Assembly (NCBI GenBank): GCA_025355875.1
Contig: JANXYV010000138.1
Coordinates: 28,194 to 92,193, forward strand
Length of the DNA: 64,000 nucleotides
Source of the DNA: Prolixibacteraceae bacterium
GTDB lineage: Bacteria; Bacteroidota; Bacteroidia; Bacteroidales; Prolixibacteraceae
Direction: 5' to 3'
The notes below the pieces were generated by a model. That model did not search any database and was not told where the DNA came from. It saw nothing but the letters and a program-made list of their open reading frames with translations. This document shows, one piece after another, positions 1-9,562 of this stretch. Both the position numbers and the translations under genes were made by a program. Numbering within the stretch: the stretch's first letter is position 1; every line of letters begins with the position of its first letter.

Positions 1-236
1 AGCAATTGTTCTGCCCGGTCCAGAATAGCAGTATCATCAAGTAGAACGACACCTCCGTTTGGACCCGGTTCGATGTGTAATCCTACAGATTTGCCTCTGT
101 CATAGTTTGCGCCTCCAAAATAATTCCTGACGGTTTCAACTTCTAGCCCAAATTCCTGCGCAATTTGATGGATGGAACCGGCAGGCAAACTGTCTTTGAT
201 GTGACGCAACTCATTAAAAGTGATCTTTCTTTCCAT
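1..236 (-). CDS. small DNA-binding protein, C-terminus cut by window edge
   Basis: The gene runs leftward off the window; 78 codons are visible from the ATG at 236. The N-terminus reads MERKITFNELRHIKDSLP, followed by a helix-turn-helix-like stretch (IHQIAQEFGLEVETVRNYFG) and a conserved-looking tail with HIEPGPNGG and a short acidic LLDDTAIL segment. From memory this matches a family of short Bacteroidota proteins annotated only as DNA-binding, with a sigma-like or resolvase-like HTH (IAQEFGLEVETVRNYF). Its target is not known to me. No clear TAnnTTTG box lies upstream; TATCTTTA on the minus strand near 295 is one base off. The truncation is only the window edge. Confidence 0.6.
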   Translation of the reverse strand, partial: MERKITFNELRHIKDSLPAGSIHQIAQEFGLEVETVRNYFGGANYDRGKSVGLHIEPGPNGGVVLLDDTAILDRAEQL

Positions 237-479
237 GACTTTTTGTTTTATGGTTATACCTATATTATCTTTTGAAATGCACTTTAAAGATAAAATTAAT
301 ATAGAAATAACAATGAGGTAACTTTCATGTTTTACTGACAGGTTTTCGAAAAAGTATGGGATTCATTTATTTAACAGTTGGAAGTTATTTTATTTCTAAT
401 TGTATATCAGACAGTTTTAAAAATGCTGCTTGTTACAGTTCGATTGCTTTTCGATTAAAAAATTAACAATATTTAAGAT

Positions 480-3428
480 TTATTGAATACCTTTCTTTAA
501 GGCATTGTAAACTGCCTGATGCATCTGCGGACGAATATTCAGATCGCTGAGGCCTGAATTTCTTCGTGTTGGATATACCCGGTTCGAAAGAAACAGGAAG
601 AGTAACTGGTTGTCCGGATCGGCCCAAACAAATGTTCCGGTGAATCCGGTATGTCCATAACTTTCCGGACTCGCATCTTCTGCCGGAAATTTATTTTTCT
701 GACCAGCGATTCCAGGGTTTGGTTTGTCAAATCCGAGTGCGCGGTGACTTTCGGCATTTGGAAATTGAAGTTTTGTAAATTCGGTTACTGTTTCCGGCGA
801 AAGGTATTGTTTTCCTCCGTAGCAGCCCATTTGAAGGTACATCTGCATCACCTTGGCCAGATCGTTCGCATTGCTGAAAAGTCCGGCATTTCCCGATATT
901 CCGCCCATTAACGCAGCTGTTTCGTCATGGACAAATCCCTGAAGAAGTTCCTTCCGGAAATCCTGGTCATTTTCAGTGGGCGCAATCTCTTGAACAGGGT
1001 ATCTTTCATAGGGTTTAAATCCAATAGAAACTGCACCCATCGGTTTGTAAAATTCCGTATTTAAATATTCCTGAAACGGTTGACCGGTCAGTCTTTCAGT
1101 CACATAAGGCATCAAACTGAAACCCAAATCGGAATAATGAAATTCTTTTTTTGCGCGCAGAGGCGATTTGACAATTTCGCTGATCATCTGTTTTCTGAAA
1201 TCATTTCGTTCGTAAATTCCTGAGGAAACCCGCACCTGATAATCGTTAGAAGGCTGATGGCGAAATATCTCCTTTCTCAGCTTGGCGGTGGTTCCAGGTT
1301 CGATCCAAAATGGGATTCCGCTTTGAAGCCTGGCCTGATGGGTTAATACATCGCGAACGGTCATTTCGGCCTTGTTTGTTTTTTTAAACTCGGCAAAATA
1401 ATTGGCAAAGGGAGCATCCAGATTAATCTCTTTATCATCATACAATTTCATCATAACCGGAAGTGCAGCCGTCACCTTAGTTAAAGAAGCCAGGTCGTAT
1501 AGATTTCTGTTCTGAACAGGAACCGGATTTTCATAGGTAAAAGAACCGTAACTCTTTTTGAAAATTACTTTTCCATCTTTGGCTACCAATACCTGGCAGC
1601 CCGGAAAGGCTTTCTTTTCGATGGCTATTCCGGCCAGCGAATCCAATTGTGAACTGAGGTAGACCGAATTGATTTTCACTTCTTCAGGAAGCGTGTATTT
1701 TAACCGCCCGATCGGTTTGATTTCGATTCCTGAATGGAGTGGAAACTGATAAATACTCACCGGAAGCTTTCCAACACCACCGGTGGCCCCAAAAATGAGC
1801 TGAGCAGCCAATTCCTCTGTATCGGGGTCGTCCTGATAGGCAACGATTATGCTTTTAACATCCGGAAATAAACCGAAATTAGTCAGTGCGTATGGATTTC
1901 CGAAGAAAGAGACCACCACATTCCTGTTCCGCAATTGTTCGATGATACTGATTTGCTGATCAGAGATTCCGAATCGTTTGGAAGGATACATTCCCATCCC
2001 GGTGATCCCCACTATCAGGAGATTGTATGGTTTTAACTGATTCAAAAGCTTGTCTATTTCGGCTTCCGAAGGAGTCTTGCCAACGTTGAAATGATCGATT
2101 GAACTATAGTTTTCAAGCATAGTCTGAAACGGACCAACTTTTTCCGAACCAATTACCAAACTGGCCATTTTAAGCGTATCAAGGTTTTGCAGAGGAAGCA
2201 GGTTTTGCTGGTTTCGCAGAACCGTCAAGGCTTGTTCCTGAAGCAAGCGTTTGGTGAGGCGGAATTTGTTTTCGTTTAATTTCTGATTCAGGTTTGATAA
2301 CTCGACCAATTTCTGTCGGTCGAGTTCCATCCATTTTTTGATCATCAAAATCTTCCGGCATTTTTCATTGATTTCTGCTACTGTCAATTCTCCATGGGCG
2401 ACGGCCTGTTTTACAGCCTCAACTGCACGATCGAGCCGGGGCACAATCTCGATCATATCATTTCCGGCTTTTAGTGCTTTTACCGACGATTCGGCTGACG
2501 AATAAAGATTGCTTACTCCTTTCATGTTCATGGCATCGGTGATCACCAGTCCTTCGAATCCCATTTCGTTTTTCAGCTTATTCTTTATGATTTTACTTGA
2601 AAGGCTAGCAGGGATTTTGGCATTGGATTCCATTGATGGAACCTGCAAGTGACCGGTCATGATGGCTCCAATTCCTTTATTGATAAGGGAAGTGAAGGGA
2701 AACAATTCCATCGAGTCAAGCGCTTTTTCCGTCTTTCTGATCAACGGAAGTTCCAGATGGGAATCGGTTTCGGTATCGCCATGACCCGGAAAATGTTTGG
2801 CGACCGCCAAAATTCCGGCGGCTTGCATTCCGCTGGCATACAACCATGTTTTGCGGGCAACCTGTTCCCTGTTTTCGCCGAACGAACGGAAACTGATGAC
2901 TGGATTTGCCGGATTGATATTGATATCGGCAACCGGTGCCATGTTGATGTGGATTCCAAGAAGGCGGCATTGTTGCCCTATTTCGAAACCCATCCGGTAA
3001 ATGAGCGAGTCGTTCTGTATTGCGCCAAGTGCCATCTGTACCGGATAACTGATCGTGGAATCAAGCCGGAAGCCCAATCCTGTTTCAGCATCAATGGCCA
3101 CAAGCAGCGGAACATTGGAAGCTGCCTGAAGTTTATTGCACAATTTCGCCTGGGAAACCGGTCCCCCTTGCATAAAGATCACACCTCCGACCTGAAACTG
3201 AGCGATTTGTTCCAGAAGCTCATCGGTTTGCCCGCTTTTTTTGTCCGAATAGGCCTGAACCATAAATAGTTGTCCTATTTTTTGCTTCAAGGTCAGTTTC
3301 ATCATGAGAGAATCGACCCATCGGTCATCAGCATATTTGAGAAAGGTTGGTTTCTCTTTGGCATTAGTAATTCCAAAGCTTATAATCAGGATGAAGAATA
3401 TTGCGATTGAATGTCTCATTTGATTCAT
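480..3428 (-). CDS. GH3 beta-N-acetylglucosaminidase-like / serine hydrolase (beta-lactamase-like) fusion, exported
   Basis: The 982-residue protein has an N-terminal signal peptide (hydrophobic residues about 7-20). Residues about 35-370 form a glycoside hydrolase family 3 domain with the NagZ-type signature KHFPGHGDT at 211-219, then DSH at 222-224 and the probable nucleophile Asp298 in ITDAMNM. Residues about 400-580 resemble the GH3 C-terminal domain. From about 590 to the end is a class C beta-lactamase/DD-peptidase-like domain with SLTK (Ser648, Lys651), a YSD motif and HTG near the C-terminus. The likely role is cleavage of muropeptide-derived sugars and peptides in periplasm or outer membrane, so cell-wall turnover. 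This fused architecture is recurrent in Bacteroidota. The start could also be the Met at residue 4. Substrate is inferred from family only. Confidence 0.87.
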   Translation of the reverse strand: MNQMRHSIAIFFILIISFGITNAKEKPTFLKYADDRWVDSLMMKLTLKQKIGQLFMVQAYSDKKSGQTDELLEQIAQFQVGGVIFMQGGPVSQAKLCNKLQAASNVPLLVAIDAETGLGFRLDSTISYPVQMALGAIQNDSLIYRMGFEIGQQCRLLGIHINMAPVADININPANPVISFRSFGENREQVARKTWLYASGMQAAGILAVAKHFPGHGDTETDSHLELPLIRKTEKALDSMELFPFTSLINKGIGAIMTGHLQVPSMESNAKIPASLSSKIIKNKLKNEMGFEGLVITDAMNMKGVSNLYSSAESSVKALKAGNDMIEIVPRLDRAVEAVKQAVAHGELTVAEINEKCRKILMIKKWMELDRQKLVELSNLNQKLNENKFRLTKRLLQEQALTVLRNQQNLLPLQNLDTLKMASLVIGSEKVGPFQTMLENYSSIDHFNVGKTPSEAEIDKLLNQLKPYNLLIVGITGMGMYPSKRFGISDQQISIIEQLRNRNVVVSFFGNPYALTNFGLFPDVKSIIVAYQDDPDTEELAAQLIFGATGGVGKLPVSIYQFPLHSGIEIKPIGRLKYTLPEEVKINSVYLSSQLDSLAGIAIEKKAFPGCQVLVAKDGKVIFKKSYGSFTYENPVPVQNRNLYDLASLTKVTAALPVMMKLYDDKEINLDAPFANYFAEFKKTNKAEMTVRDVLTHQARLQSGIPFWIEPGTTAKLRKEIFRHQPSNDYQVRVSSGIYERNDFRKQMISEIVKSPLRAKKEFHYSDLGFSLMPYVTERLTGQPFQEYLNTEFYKPMGAVSIGFKPYERYPVQEIAPTENDQDFRKELLQGFVHDETAALMGGISGNAGLFSNANDLAKVMQMYLQMGCYGGKQYLSPETVTEFTKLQFPNAESHRALGFDKPNPGIAGQKNKFPAEDASPESYGHTGFTGTFVWADPDNQLLFLFLSNRVYPTRRNSGLSDLNIRPQMHQAVYNALKKGIQ

Positions 3429-3651
3429 AAATCAGGTGGTAAAGTTAAAAATCCTGAGAAGCTTCGGAATACTGATAGTGATTTTTTAATGTTGAATAAT
3501 TCATTCAATATTGGAATGTAAATGATTGTAAAAATGTTCATTAAAGAATAAATGATTGCTTTTTTACTCTTTATGCTTTCATTTTTATCGTTTATTTCAA
3601 TGTTCCCGACAGTTATTTATTCAATTGTTAAAAAATGTAAAAATCATTTAC

Positions 3652-3659
3652 TAATTTTG
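3652..3659 (+). promoter_or_regulatory. candidate -7 box of the 3704 lipoprotein gene
   Basis: TAATTTTG fits the Bacteroidota -7 consensus TAnnTTTG. It lies 44 bases before the TTG start at 3704. A TTG at 3625-3627 could be the -33 element, but its spacing of 24 bases is long. The rest of the 275-base gap between the divergent genes (3429-3703) is AT-rich and shows nothing else. Confidence 0.45.
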
Positions 3660-3703
3660 GACACTAAGTACATGAATTTGACGTTATACCTGAAATAACC
3701 AAC

Positions 3704-5143
3704 TTGAAGAGACTCCTCAACATATTACTTCTTGTACTTTCTTTTGGGTATTTAATTTCCTGCGAGGATGATAAATACCTGTCATCTCCGGATGCTAAGC
3801 TGCGTTTTTCGTTGGATACGGTCATGTTCGATACTGTTTTTACTACGATCGGTTCAACAACCAAACATTTAAAAATCTATAATCCCTATAAACAGAAAGT
3901 CAGGATTTCATCAATCAAGCTGGCCAAATCAGAAAAGTCTAACTTCAGGTTAAATATTAACGGGGTTTCTTCCAATGAGGTACAGAATGTTGAGATTGCT
4001 CCGTTTGACAGCCTGTATATTTTCGTTGAAGTGACCGTTGATCCCAATGGACAGAACCTTCCTCTGGTGGTTAAAGATTCCATCGAATTCGTGACTAATA
4101 TGAATCATCAGGATGTCGATTTGGTTGCCTGGGGGCAGGATTTCAATCTGATTAAAAAGCAAAGGCTGAAAACCACCACCTGGAAAAAAGATAAACCTTA
4201 CCTGATTTACAATTATGCGTTTGTTGACAGTAATGCGACACTCACCATCGAACCTGGTACAAAAATTTACTTTCACAAAGATGCCGGCCTGTATGTAAAA
4301 GGGAATGTAATAGCGAAGGGTACGGTTGAGAATCCGATACATTTTGGAGGTGATCGGCTTGAAGATGTATACGCCGACGTGCCCGATCAGTGGAATGGAG
4401 TATTGCTCTATTCAGGAAGTAAGGGAAATGTATTCACGAATGCAGAAATCAAGAACGCAAATATTGGTCTTCAGGTTGGAAACATCGAAAACACTGGTTT
4501 TGCAAGCGTAAAACTCAGCAGCGTAAAAATTCAGAATATGGCCTATGCGGGAATATTTTCCATGAAGTCAGATATTCAGGCTGACAATTGTTTGATAACC
4601 AATTGTGGCTTTTATGCGGTGGCTCTCCTGGTGGGAGGAACGTATGAATTTTACCATTCAACCATCGCCAATTATTGGGGCGGGTATGGGTCAAAGGCTC
4701 GGAGCACACCAGCATTGCAGATTCAGAATTACTTGATAATCAATAAAGATAAACCCGCCTATGTGGGCGATTTAATTCAAGCTGATTTTGGAAACTGCAT
4801 CATTACCGGAAATGCCATCGATGGGAATGAACTCCTCTTAAGCAAAAATCCGGAAGCAGCTTTTAATTATAAATTTGACAATTGTATTCTTCAGGTGGCC
4901 GATACTTTTAAAGTGAATAATCCCTTGCATTATGAAAGTATCCTGAAAGGTGTTAATCCCAAATTTGTTGACCCTTATAAGAAATACAATTTTGAACTCG
5001 ACATCCTCAGCCCAGCCAAAGATGTGGGAAAAGTATCGATTGCGAAACTCTTCCCAAAGGACCTGAAAGGCCGGGACCGGTTGTTGGATAAAGGCCCTGA
5101 CCTGGGCGCTCTCGAACGGCAGGAAAAGAAAGCCGGCAAATAA
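3704..5143 (+). CDS. lipoprotein with right-handed beta-helix-like repeats
   Basis: The 479-residue protein opens with a lipoprotein signal peptide ending in a lipobox, LISC, with Cys20 as the lipidated residue, followed by acidic EDD, so it is probably outer-membrane anchored. The start codon is TTG; no in-frame ATG precedes the signal peptide, and the ATG at 3672 is in another frame with an early stop. Residues about 40-140 look like an immunoglobulin-like (ASH/CARDB-type) domain (HLKIYNPYKQ, NLPLVVKDSIEF). From about 180 on, short repeats such as TLTIEPGTKIYF, LYVKGNVIAKGTVENPIHF and ADNCLITNCGFYAV are typical of a parallel beta-helix. The C-terminus contains SPAKDVGK and DLKGRDR, a pattern common at the end of such helices. 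No catalytic residues were identified. It is followed after 15 bases by the nuclease-like gene, so the two are probably cotranscribed. Function unknown. Confidence 0.75.
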   Translation: MKRLLNILLLVLSFGYLISCEDDKYLSSPDAKLRFSLDTVMFDTVFTTIGSTTKHLKIYNPYKQKVRISSIKLAKSEKSNFRLNINGVSSNEVQNVEIAPFDSLYIFVEVTVDPNGQNLPLVVKDSIEFVTNMNHQDVDLVAWGQDFNLIKKQRLKTTTWKKDKPYLIYNYAFVDSNATLTIEPGTKIYFHKDAGLYVKGNVIAKGTVENPIHFGGDRLEDVYADVPDQWNGVLLYSGSKGNVFTNAEIKNANIGLQVGNIENTGFASVKLSSVKIQNMAYAGIFSMKSDIQADNCLITNCGFYAVALLVGGTYEFYHSTIANYWGGYGSKARSTPALQIQNYLIINKDKPAYVGDLIQADFGNCIITGNAIDGNELLLSKNPEAAFNYKFDNCILQVADTFKVNNPLHYESILKGVNPKFVDPYKKYNFELDILSPAKDVGKVSIAKLFPKDLKGRDRLLDKGPDLGALERQEKKAGK

Positions 5144-5158
5144 GTTTACCAATTCGTC

Positions 5159-6199
5159 ATGAAGATGAAAGGCTTGATGGCACTGTGGTTTCTGCTCTGT
5201 TTTCTAATCGGGAAATCAATTGCTCAGGCAAAATCAGCCCAAAATGAATATTCTTTCCTGTTTTACAATACTGAAAATTTCTTTGATACTGAAAACGATT
5301 CATTAACCCGGGATGAGGAATTTACTTCGGAAGGAGACCGGCGCTGGACTCCGGGCAGGATGCATGCCAAGGCTGAAAGACTCGGAAAAGTAATTCTGGC
5401 CGCCGGAAAATGGAACGCCCCGGTTTTTGTAGGATTGTGCGAAGTTGAAAACCTGATGGCTCTGGAACTTATCACCGGACTCGCACCGATCAATAATTAT
5501 CACTATCAGATTGTGCAGAAGGATTCCCCTGATGAAAGGGGAATCGATGTTGCTTTTCTCTATCGCCCTGAATTATTTCATCCTTTATTTTATCAGGCTA
5601 TTCCGGTCATCGATCCGGACGACAAATCATTCCATACCCGTGATATTCTGCAAATATGTGGAGTGCTGAATGGATGCGACACTTTGCACCTGTTTGTCAA
5701 CCACTGGCCGTCGAGATATGGTGGAATGATGGAAACGCAGAGACTTCGTTGGTTAGCTGCCGAAACCCTGAAAACGGCCATTCATGGTCTGAGAGCGAAA
5801 TATCCAAAGCCTAAGATTATCTGTATGGGTGATTTTAACGACAATCCCAATGATGAAAGTCTGGCGAATGTTTTAGAAGCCAGGGAAGTTGATCATCCTC
5901 AGATCGCCGGAGAAATGATCAACCTATCTGCCCAATGGCTCAAAAGGCCGATCAAAACGATTAAACATCAATATGATTGGGAAGCCTTTGATCAATTCAT
6001 CGTTTCCGATTATTTTCTCCGGAAAAACGAATGTTATGAATTCTTGTATGCCGAAATATTCGATGCCGGTTTCCTTCTTGAACCTGATCCCAAATTTGGC
6101 GGGGTGAAACCTAAACGCACTTATGTTGGTTATAAATATCAGGAAGGCTTTTCGGATCACCTGCCGGTTTTTCTCCGGATTAAATTTCCGGATCATTGA
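5159..6199 (+). CDS. exported endonuclease/exonuclease/phosphatase-family protein
   Basis: The 346-residue protein has a signal peptide (MKMKGLMALWFLLCFLIGKSIA). The DNase I-like fold motifs are in order: FLFYNTENFFDT near residue 34, GLCEVEN near 98 (metal-binding Glu), NHWPSRYGG near 182, GDFNDNP near 224, and FSDHLPVF near the C-terminus (catalytic Asp-His). These are the metal and catalytic residues of the family. It could act on extracellular nucleic acid or on a phosphoester such as a phospholipid or inositol phosphate; the sequence does not decide. It follows the beta-helix lipoprotein by 15 bases. Its 3' end overlaps that of the convergent CCA transferase gene by 7 bases, leaving no room for a separate terminator. 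Confidence 0.85.
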   Translation: MKMKGLMALWFLLCFLIGKSIAQAKSAQNEYSFLFYNTENFFDTENDSLTRDEEFTSEGDRRWTPGRMHAKAERLGKVILAAGKWNAPVFVGLCEVENLMALELITGLAPINNYHYQIVQKDSPDERGIDVAFLYRPELFHPLFYQAIPVIDPDDKSFHTRDILQICGVLNGCDTLHLFVNHWPSRYGGMMETQRLRWLAAETLKTAIHGLRAKYPKPKIICMGDFNDNPNDESLANVLEAREVDHPQIAGEMINLSAQWLKRPIKTIKHQYDWEAFDQFIVSDYFLRKNECYEFLYAEIFDAGFLLEPDPKFGGVKPKRTYVGYKYQEGFSDHLPVFLRIKFPDH

Positions 6200-7608
6200 C
6201 CGGAAACAGGAACCAATCCTATTTCCTTAGCTTTCTCCAGCATATACTGATAGGCCTGATCAGGATCATTCTCGATAATTCCTTCCAGAATTGCCTCTTT
6301 GATTGCACTTTTAATCAATCCGATTTCCTTACAGGGACTGAGTCCAAAAACTTCCATGATTGTTTCGCCGGTTACCGGAGGCTGGAAATTCCGGATGTGA
6401 TCTTTTTCCTCCAGCTCTTTTAACTTTTGCCTGACCAACTGGAAGTTACTGTAGTATTTTTTTACTTTTTCCTGGTTTTTCGAGGTGATGTCCGCTTCGC
6501 ACAAGGTCATCAGGTCATCGATGTCGTCGCCCGCCTCAAACAGTAACCTCCGGATGGCAGAATCAGTTACCTCCTCTTCAGAAAGCACAATAGGACGCAT
6601 GTGAAGTTCAACCATCTTCTGGACATATTTCATTTTCTCGTTGAGCGGAAACTTCATCTTTTTAAACAAGGCTGGAACCATTTTGGCACCCACAAAATTG
6701 TGCGAATGGAAGGTCCAACCCAATTGTGGCGAGTATTTTTTAGTTACCGGTTTGGCAATATCGTGGAGCAGTGCCGACCATCGAAGCCACAGATTGTCGG
6801 TGTTTGGTGTGATCCGGTCCAGTACTTCAAGGGTATGATAAAAATTGTCTTTGTGACCAACGCCATTGACTTCTTCCCGTCCTTTCATCCGAAACAATTC
6901 CGGAAAAATGATTTCGAGCAGCCCGGTTTTTTCCAGAAGTTTAAAGCCAACCGAGGGTTTTGAGCAAAGGATAATCTTATTCAGTTCTTCAGCGATTCTT
7001 TCTTTGGAAATGATATGAATGCGGCTTTTGTTTTGGGTAATTGCTTTCAGTGTTTTTTCCTCGATTGAAAATCCCAGCTGAGTGGAAAACCGTATGGCAC
7101 GCATCATTCGTAACGGATCGTCAGAAAAAGTAATGCCGGGTTCGAGCGGTGTACGGATTATTTTGTTTTCAATATCCTGAAGTCCGCCAAATGGATCGAT
7201 CAACTCTCCGAAACGGCTTTTGTTCAGACAAATAGCCAGTGCATTAATCGTGAAATCACGCCGGTTTTGATCTTCAGCCAAAGTGCCGTCTTCAACAACA
7301 GGTTTCCGGGAGTCTTCGCTGTAAGATTCTTTTCGTGCTCCCACAAATTCCAAATCGAGTGATCCGCTTTTGAACATAGCTGTTCCAAAAGTCTTAAATA
7401 CACTGACATGAATGTTTGGCCCTAATTGTTGGGCAATCCTTTCTGCCAAAAAAATGCCACTCCCGATGGTGACAATATCAATGTCAGAGGAAGGGCGTTT
7501 TAAAATCAGATCCCTGACAAAACCGCCGATCACGTATGTTTCCTGATTGAGTTGATCGGCAATCTCTGAGATGACCGAAAATATTGGGTGCTGCAAATGT
7601 TTCTTCAT
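6193..7608 (-). CDS. cca: CCA tRNA nucleotidyltransferase with HD domain
   Basis: The 471-residue protein adds or repairs the 3' CCA end of tRNAs using CTP and ATP without a template. The class II nucleotidyltransferase head is complete: GGFVRD at 28-33, the metal-binding Asp pair in SDIDIV at 41-46, and RRDFTINALA at 116-125 (nucleotide selection). The neck and body follow (RMMRAIRFSTQLGF). An HD-type phosphohydrolase domain carries His258 and the HD pair His282-Asp283 in LLHDIAK, as in bacterial CCA enzymes with 2',3'-cyclic phosphatase activity. A poly(A) polymerase is the main alternative, but the lack of a basic C-terminal extension and Bacteroidota practice favour CCA addition. The start at 7608 fits the motif spacing. 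Confidence 0.93.
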   Translation of the reverse strand: MKKHLQHPIFSVISEIADQLNQETYVIGGFVRDLILKRPSSDIDIVTIGSGIFLAERIAQQLGPNIHVSVFKTFGTAMFKSGSLDLEFVGARKESYSEDSRKPVVEDGTLAEDQNRRDFTINALAICLNKSRFGELIDPFGGLQDIENKIIRTPLEPGITFSDDPLRMMRAIRFSTQLGFSIEEKTLKAITQNKSRIHIISKERIAEELNKIILCSKPSVGFKLLEKTGLLEIIFPELFRMKGREEVNGVGHKDNFYHTLEVLDRITPNTDNLWLRWSALLHDIAKPVTKKYSPQLGWTFHSHNFVGAKMVPALFKKMKFPLNEKMKYVQKMVELHMRPIVLSEEEVTDSAIRRLLFEAGDDIDDLMTLCEADITSKNQEKVKKYYSNFQLVRQKLKELEEKDHIRNFQPPVTGETIMEVFGLSPCKEIGLIKSAIKEAILEGIIENDPDQAYQYMLEKAKEIGLVPVSGQ

Positions 7609-7754
7609 GAAAAAGGCTGGAGTAATTTAAGAAAGTCAATTTGACAATCTGTTTTCAAGCTGTGACAAAATTACAATTTATTGCTGTCGGAGGCTTCATT
7701 CTATCTTTTAAAATTATTGGCACATCAATTGTTATGGACATATTGAAAAATGTA

Positions 7755-7762
7755 TATATTTG
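7755..7762 (+). promoter_or_regulatory. -7 box of the thioredoxin gene
   Basis: TATATTTG is a perfect TAnnTTTG match 20 bases before the ATG at 7783. A TTG at 7729-7731 is a possible -33 element. The box lies just after a longer in-frame ATG at 7750, which would fall upstream of the transcript. That argues for translation starting at 7783. Confidence 0.6.
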
Positions 7763-7782
7763 TATTATTAAAATTTATAGCT

Positions 7783-8154
7783 ATGTTAGAACATTTAACG
7801 CAGGAGACATTCAAAGAAAAGGTTTTCAACTTTGAGCTCAATAAGGAATGGAAGTATGAAGGAAAAACTCCATGTATGATCGATTTCTATGCTGACTGGT
7901 GCGGACCATGCAAAATGGTCGCTCCGCTTTTGGAGGAATTACAGAAAGAATACGGCAAAACCCTGGTGATTTATAAGGTTAATACCGAAGACGAACGCGA
8001 ATTATCGGCCATGTTTGGAATTCAAAGCATTCCTTCGCTGCTGTTTGTTCCGGTTGACGGTCAGCCACAAATGGCGATGGGGGCACTTCCAAAGTCGACT
8101 TTCGAGAAGGCCATTGCAGAAGTGCTGAATGTAAAAAAGCCATCCATAAATTAA
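7783..8154 (+). CDS. trxA: thioredoxin
   Basis: The protein is a 123-residue cytoplasmic thioredoxin, a general disulfide reductant. It contains the active site WCGPCK preceded by DFYAD, the structural cis-proline segment IQSIPSLLFV, and the downstream GALPK. The start is set at the ATG at 7783 (MLEHLTQE) because the earlier ATG at 7750 adds a hydrophobic stretch that overlaps the promoter box at 7755. If the earlier start were used, the 11 added residues would be too short for a classic export signal. The gene stands alone on the plus strand between two leftward genes, and its 3' end is only 7 bases from the murF stop. Confidence 0.9.
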   Translation: MLEHLTQETFKEKVFNFELNKEWKYEGKTPCMIDFYADWCGPCKMVAPLLEELQKEYGKTLVIYKVNTEDERELSAMFGIQSIPSLLFVPVDGQPQMAMGALPKSTFEKAIAEVLNVKKPSIN

Positions 8155-8161
8155 ATTCCGG

Positions 8162-9463
8162 TCAGGACAAGAACTCCAGGGTTTTTTCCAGATGGATTCC
8201 ACGGGATCCTTTGATCAGAATGATTTTGTTTTTAATAGGTTGTGTTTTTAAGTGGGTTGTGAGAAGTTCGACATGTTCGAACTTCTTTTTTTTGGTCCTG
8301 TCCGTAGTATTCAAAAACTGTGGTCCAACCAGATATATCTCCTGAAAATCCTGGGTTTCAATAAAATTGACGATCAACTGGTGTTCCTCCTGAGAAGTTT
8401 CGCCTAATTCGAGCATGTCGCCCAAGATAATACATTTCTGGTTCCCTTTCAGGCTAACAAAATTGCGGAGAGCTGCCATCATGCTGGTTGGATTGGCGTT
8501 ATATGCATCCATAATAATCGTGTTATTTTCATTTCTGATCAGCTGCGAGCGGTTGTTTGCCGGGGAATATCCGGACAGTGCAGCCTGAATCTCGAGGGGA
8601 TCAATTCCGAAGTATTTGCCAACGCAGGCTGCAGCGAGAAGATTTTCAAAATTGTAATCACCAACCAGATTCGATTTCAGGTAGAGCCATCCTTTTTGGA
8701 AAAGAGCCTTAACCACCAGGTAATTCTCAGAACCGGCAGGTTCTCCGGCGATGAAGTTCTCGGTGGATTGCCCGTATGTGATTTGTTCAAGATTTTTTGC
8801 CTGTTCAAGCAGAATGGAATTGTCGGCATTCAGAAAGCATTTCCCTCCTTTGTTCCTCAGGAAATCGTATAGTTCGGACTTGGTTTTGATTACTCCTTCC
8901 AAAGTTCCAAAACCCTCCAAATGGGCTTTCCCGATATTCGTGATCATCCCGAAATCAGGATTGGCAATTTCGCATAAGATTTTAATTTCACCCGGATGAT
9001 TTGCCCCCATTTCAACCACTCCGAATTCGGTTTCATGGTTCATCGACAAGAGTGTGAGGGGAACCCCGATATGGTTGTTCAGGTTTTCCTGGGTGAAATT
9101 CACCTTGAATTTTTTCGATAGCACTGCAGCAACCAGTTCTTTGGTTGTCGTTTTTCCGTTCGTCCCGGTAATGGCCAAAATTGGCAACCCCAATTGATCG
9201 CGGTGGTACCGTGCCAATTCCTGAAGGCAAAGTAAAACGTCTGGCACAAGAATAAAGCGATCGTCTTTTGAGTAAACGGGTTCATCGATTACAGCATAAA
9301 CTGCTCCTTTCTGGAGCGCTTCAGCCGCAAAGGAATTCCCGTTAAAGTTTGCCCCTTTGAGTGCAAAGAAAAGACTGTTCTCCGGAATTTTTCTCGTATC
9401 GGTGGTTATTACCGGATATTTTTGGAAAATCGAATAGAGGTGTTCAAGGGTTGTCATCGGCAA
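8162..9463 (-). CDS. murF: UDP-N-acetylmuramoyl-tripeptide--D-alanyl-D-alanine ligase
   Basis: MurF adds D-Ala-D-Ala to UDP-MurNAc-tripeptide, the last cytoplasmic step of the peptidoglycan pentapeptide precursor. The 433-residue protein has the Mur ligase P-loop GTNGKTTTK at 100-108, the segment ENLNNHIGVPLTLL, the GANHPGEI motif, NADN, and the C-terminal domain with DAYNANPTSM and LGDMLELG, both typical of MurF. The gene follows gldJ on the same strand with a 99-base gap that holds a possible terminator. The pairing of murF with gldJ is, as I recall, conserved in gliding Bacteroidota such as Flavobacterium johnsoniae. Confidence 0.95.
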   Translation of the reverse strand: MPMTTLEHLYSIFQKYPVITTDTRKIPENSLFFALKGANFNGNSFAAEALQKGAVYAVIDEPVYSKDDRFILVPDVLLCLQELARYHRDQLGLPILAITGTNGKTTTKELVAAVLSKKFKVNFTQENLNNHIGVPLTLLSMNHETEFGVVEMGANHPGEIKILCEIANPDFGMITNIGKAHLEGFGTLEGVIKTKSELYDFLRNKGGKCFLNADNSILLEQAKNLEQITYGQSTENFIAGEPAGSENYLVVKALFQKGWLYLKSNLVGDYNFENLLAAACVGKYFGIDPLEIQAALSGYSPANNRSQLIRNENNTIIMDAYNANPTSMMAALRNFVSLKGNQKCIILGDMLELGETSQEEHQLIVNFIETQDFQEIYLVGPQFLNTTDRTKKKKFEHVELLTTHLKTQPIKNKIILIKGSRGIHLEKTLEFLS

Positions 9464-9513
9464 AGGATCATTAGGAAATTGAAAAGAAAAAAATTGAGTT
9501 TTTCAGTAAAAAG

Positions 9514-9541
9514 AAAACCCCACTTTTTCAAATGAGGTTTT
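9514..9541 (-). terminator. hairpin downstream of gldJ
   Basis: A 9-base inverted repeat with one mismatch (AAAACCCCA at 9514-9522, TGAGGTTTT at 9533-9541) lies 22 bases past the gldJ stop. Read leftward, its stem is followed by a T-rich stretch (CTTTTT), as expected of an intrinsic terminator. If active, it would separate gldJ from murF transcription. Confidence 0.5.
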
Positions 9542-9562
9542 TATCTTGAATTAGTGCTTTTC

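Noticed and set aside
7750..7782. Longer start for thioredoxin at 7750
   Set aside because: This ATG precedes the -7 box at 7755-7762 and adds only a short hydrophobic piece with no cleavage site.
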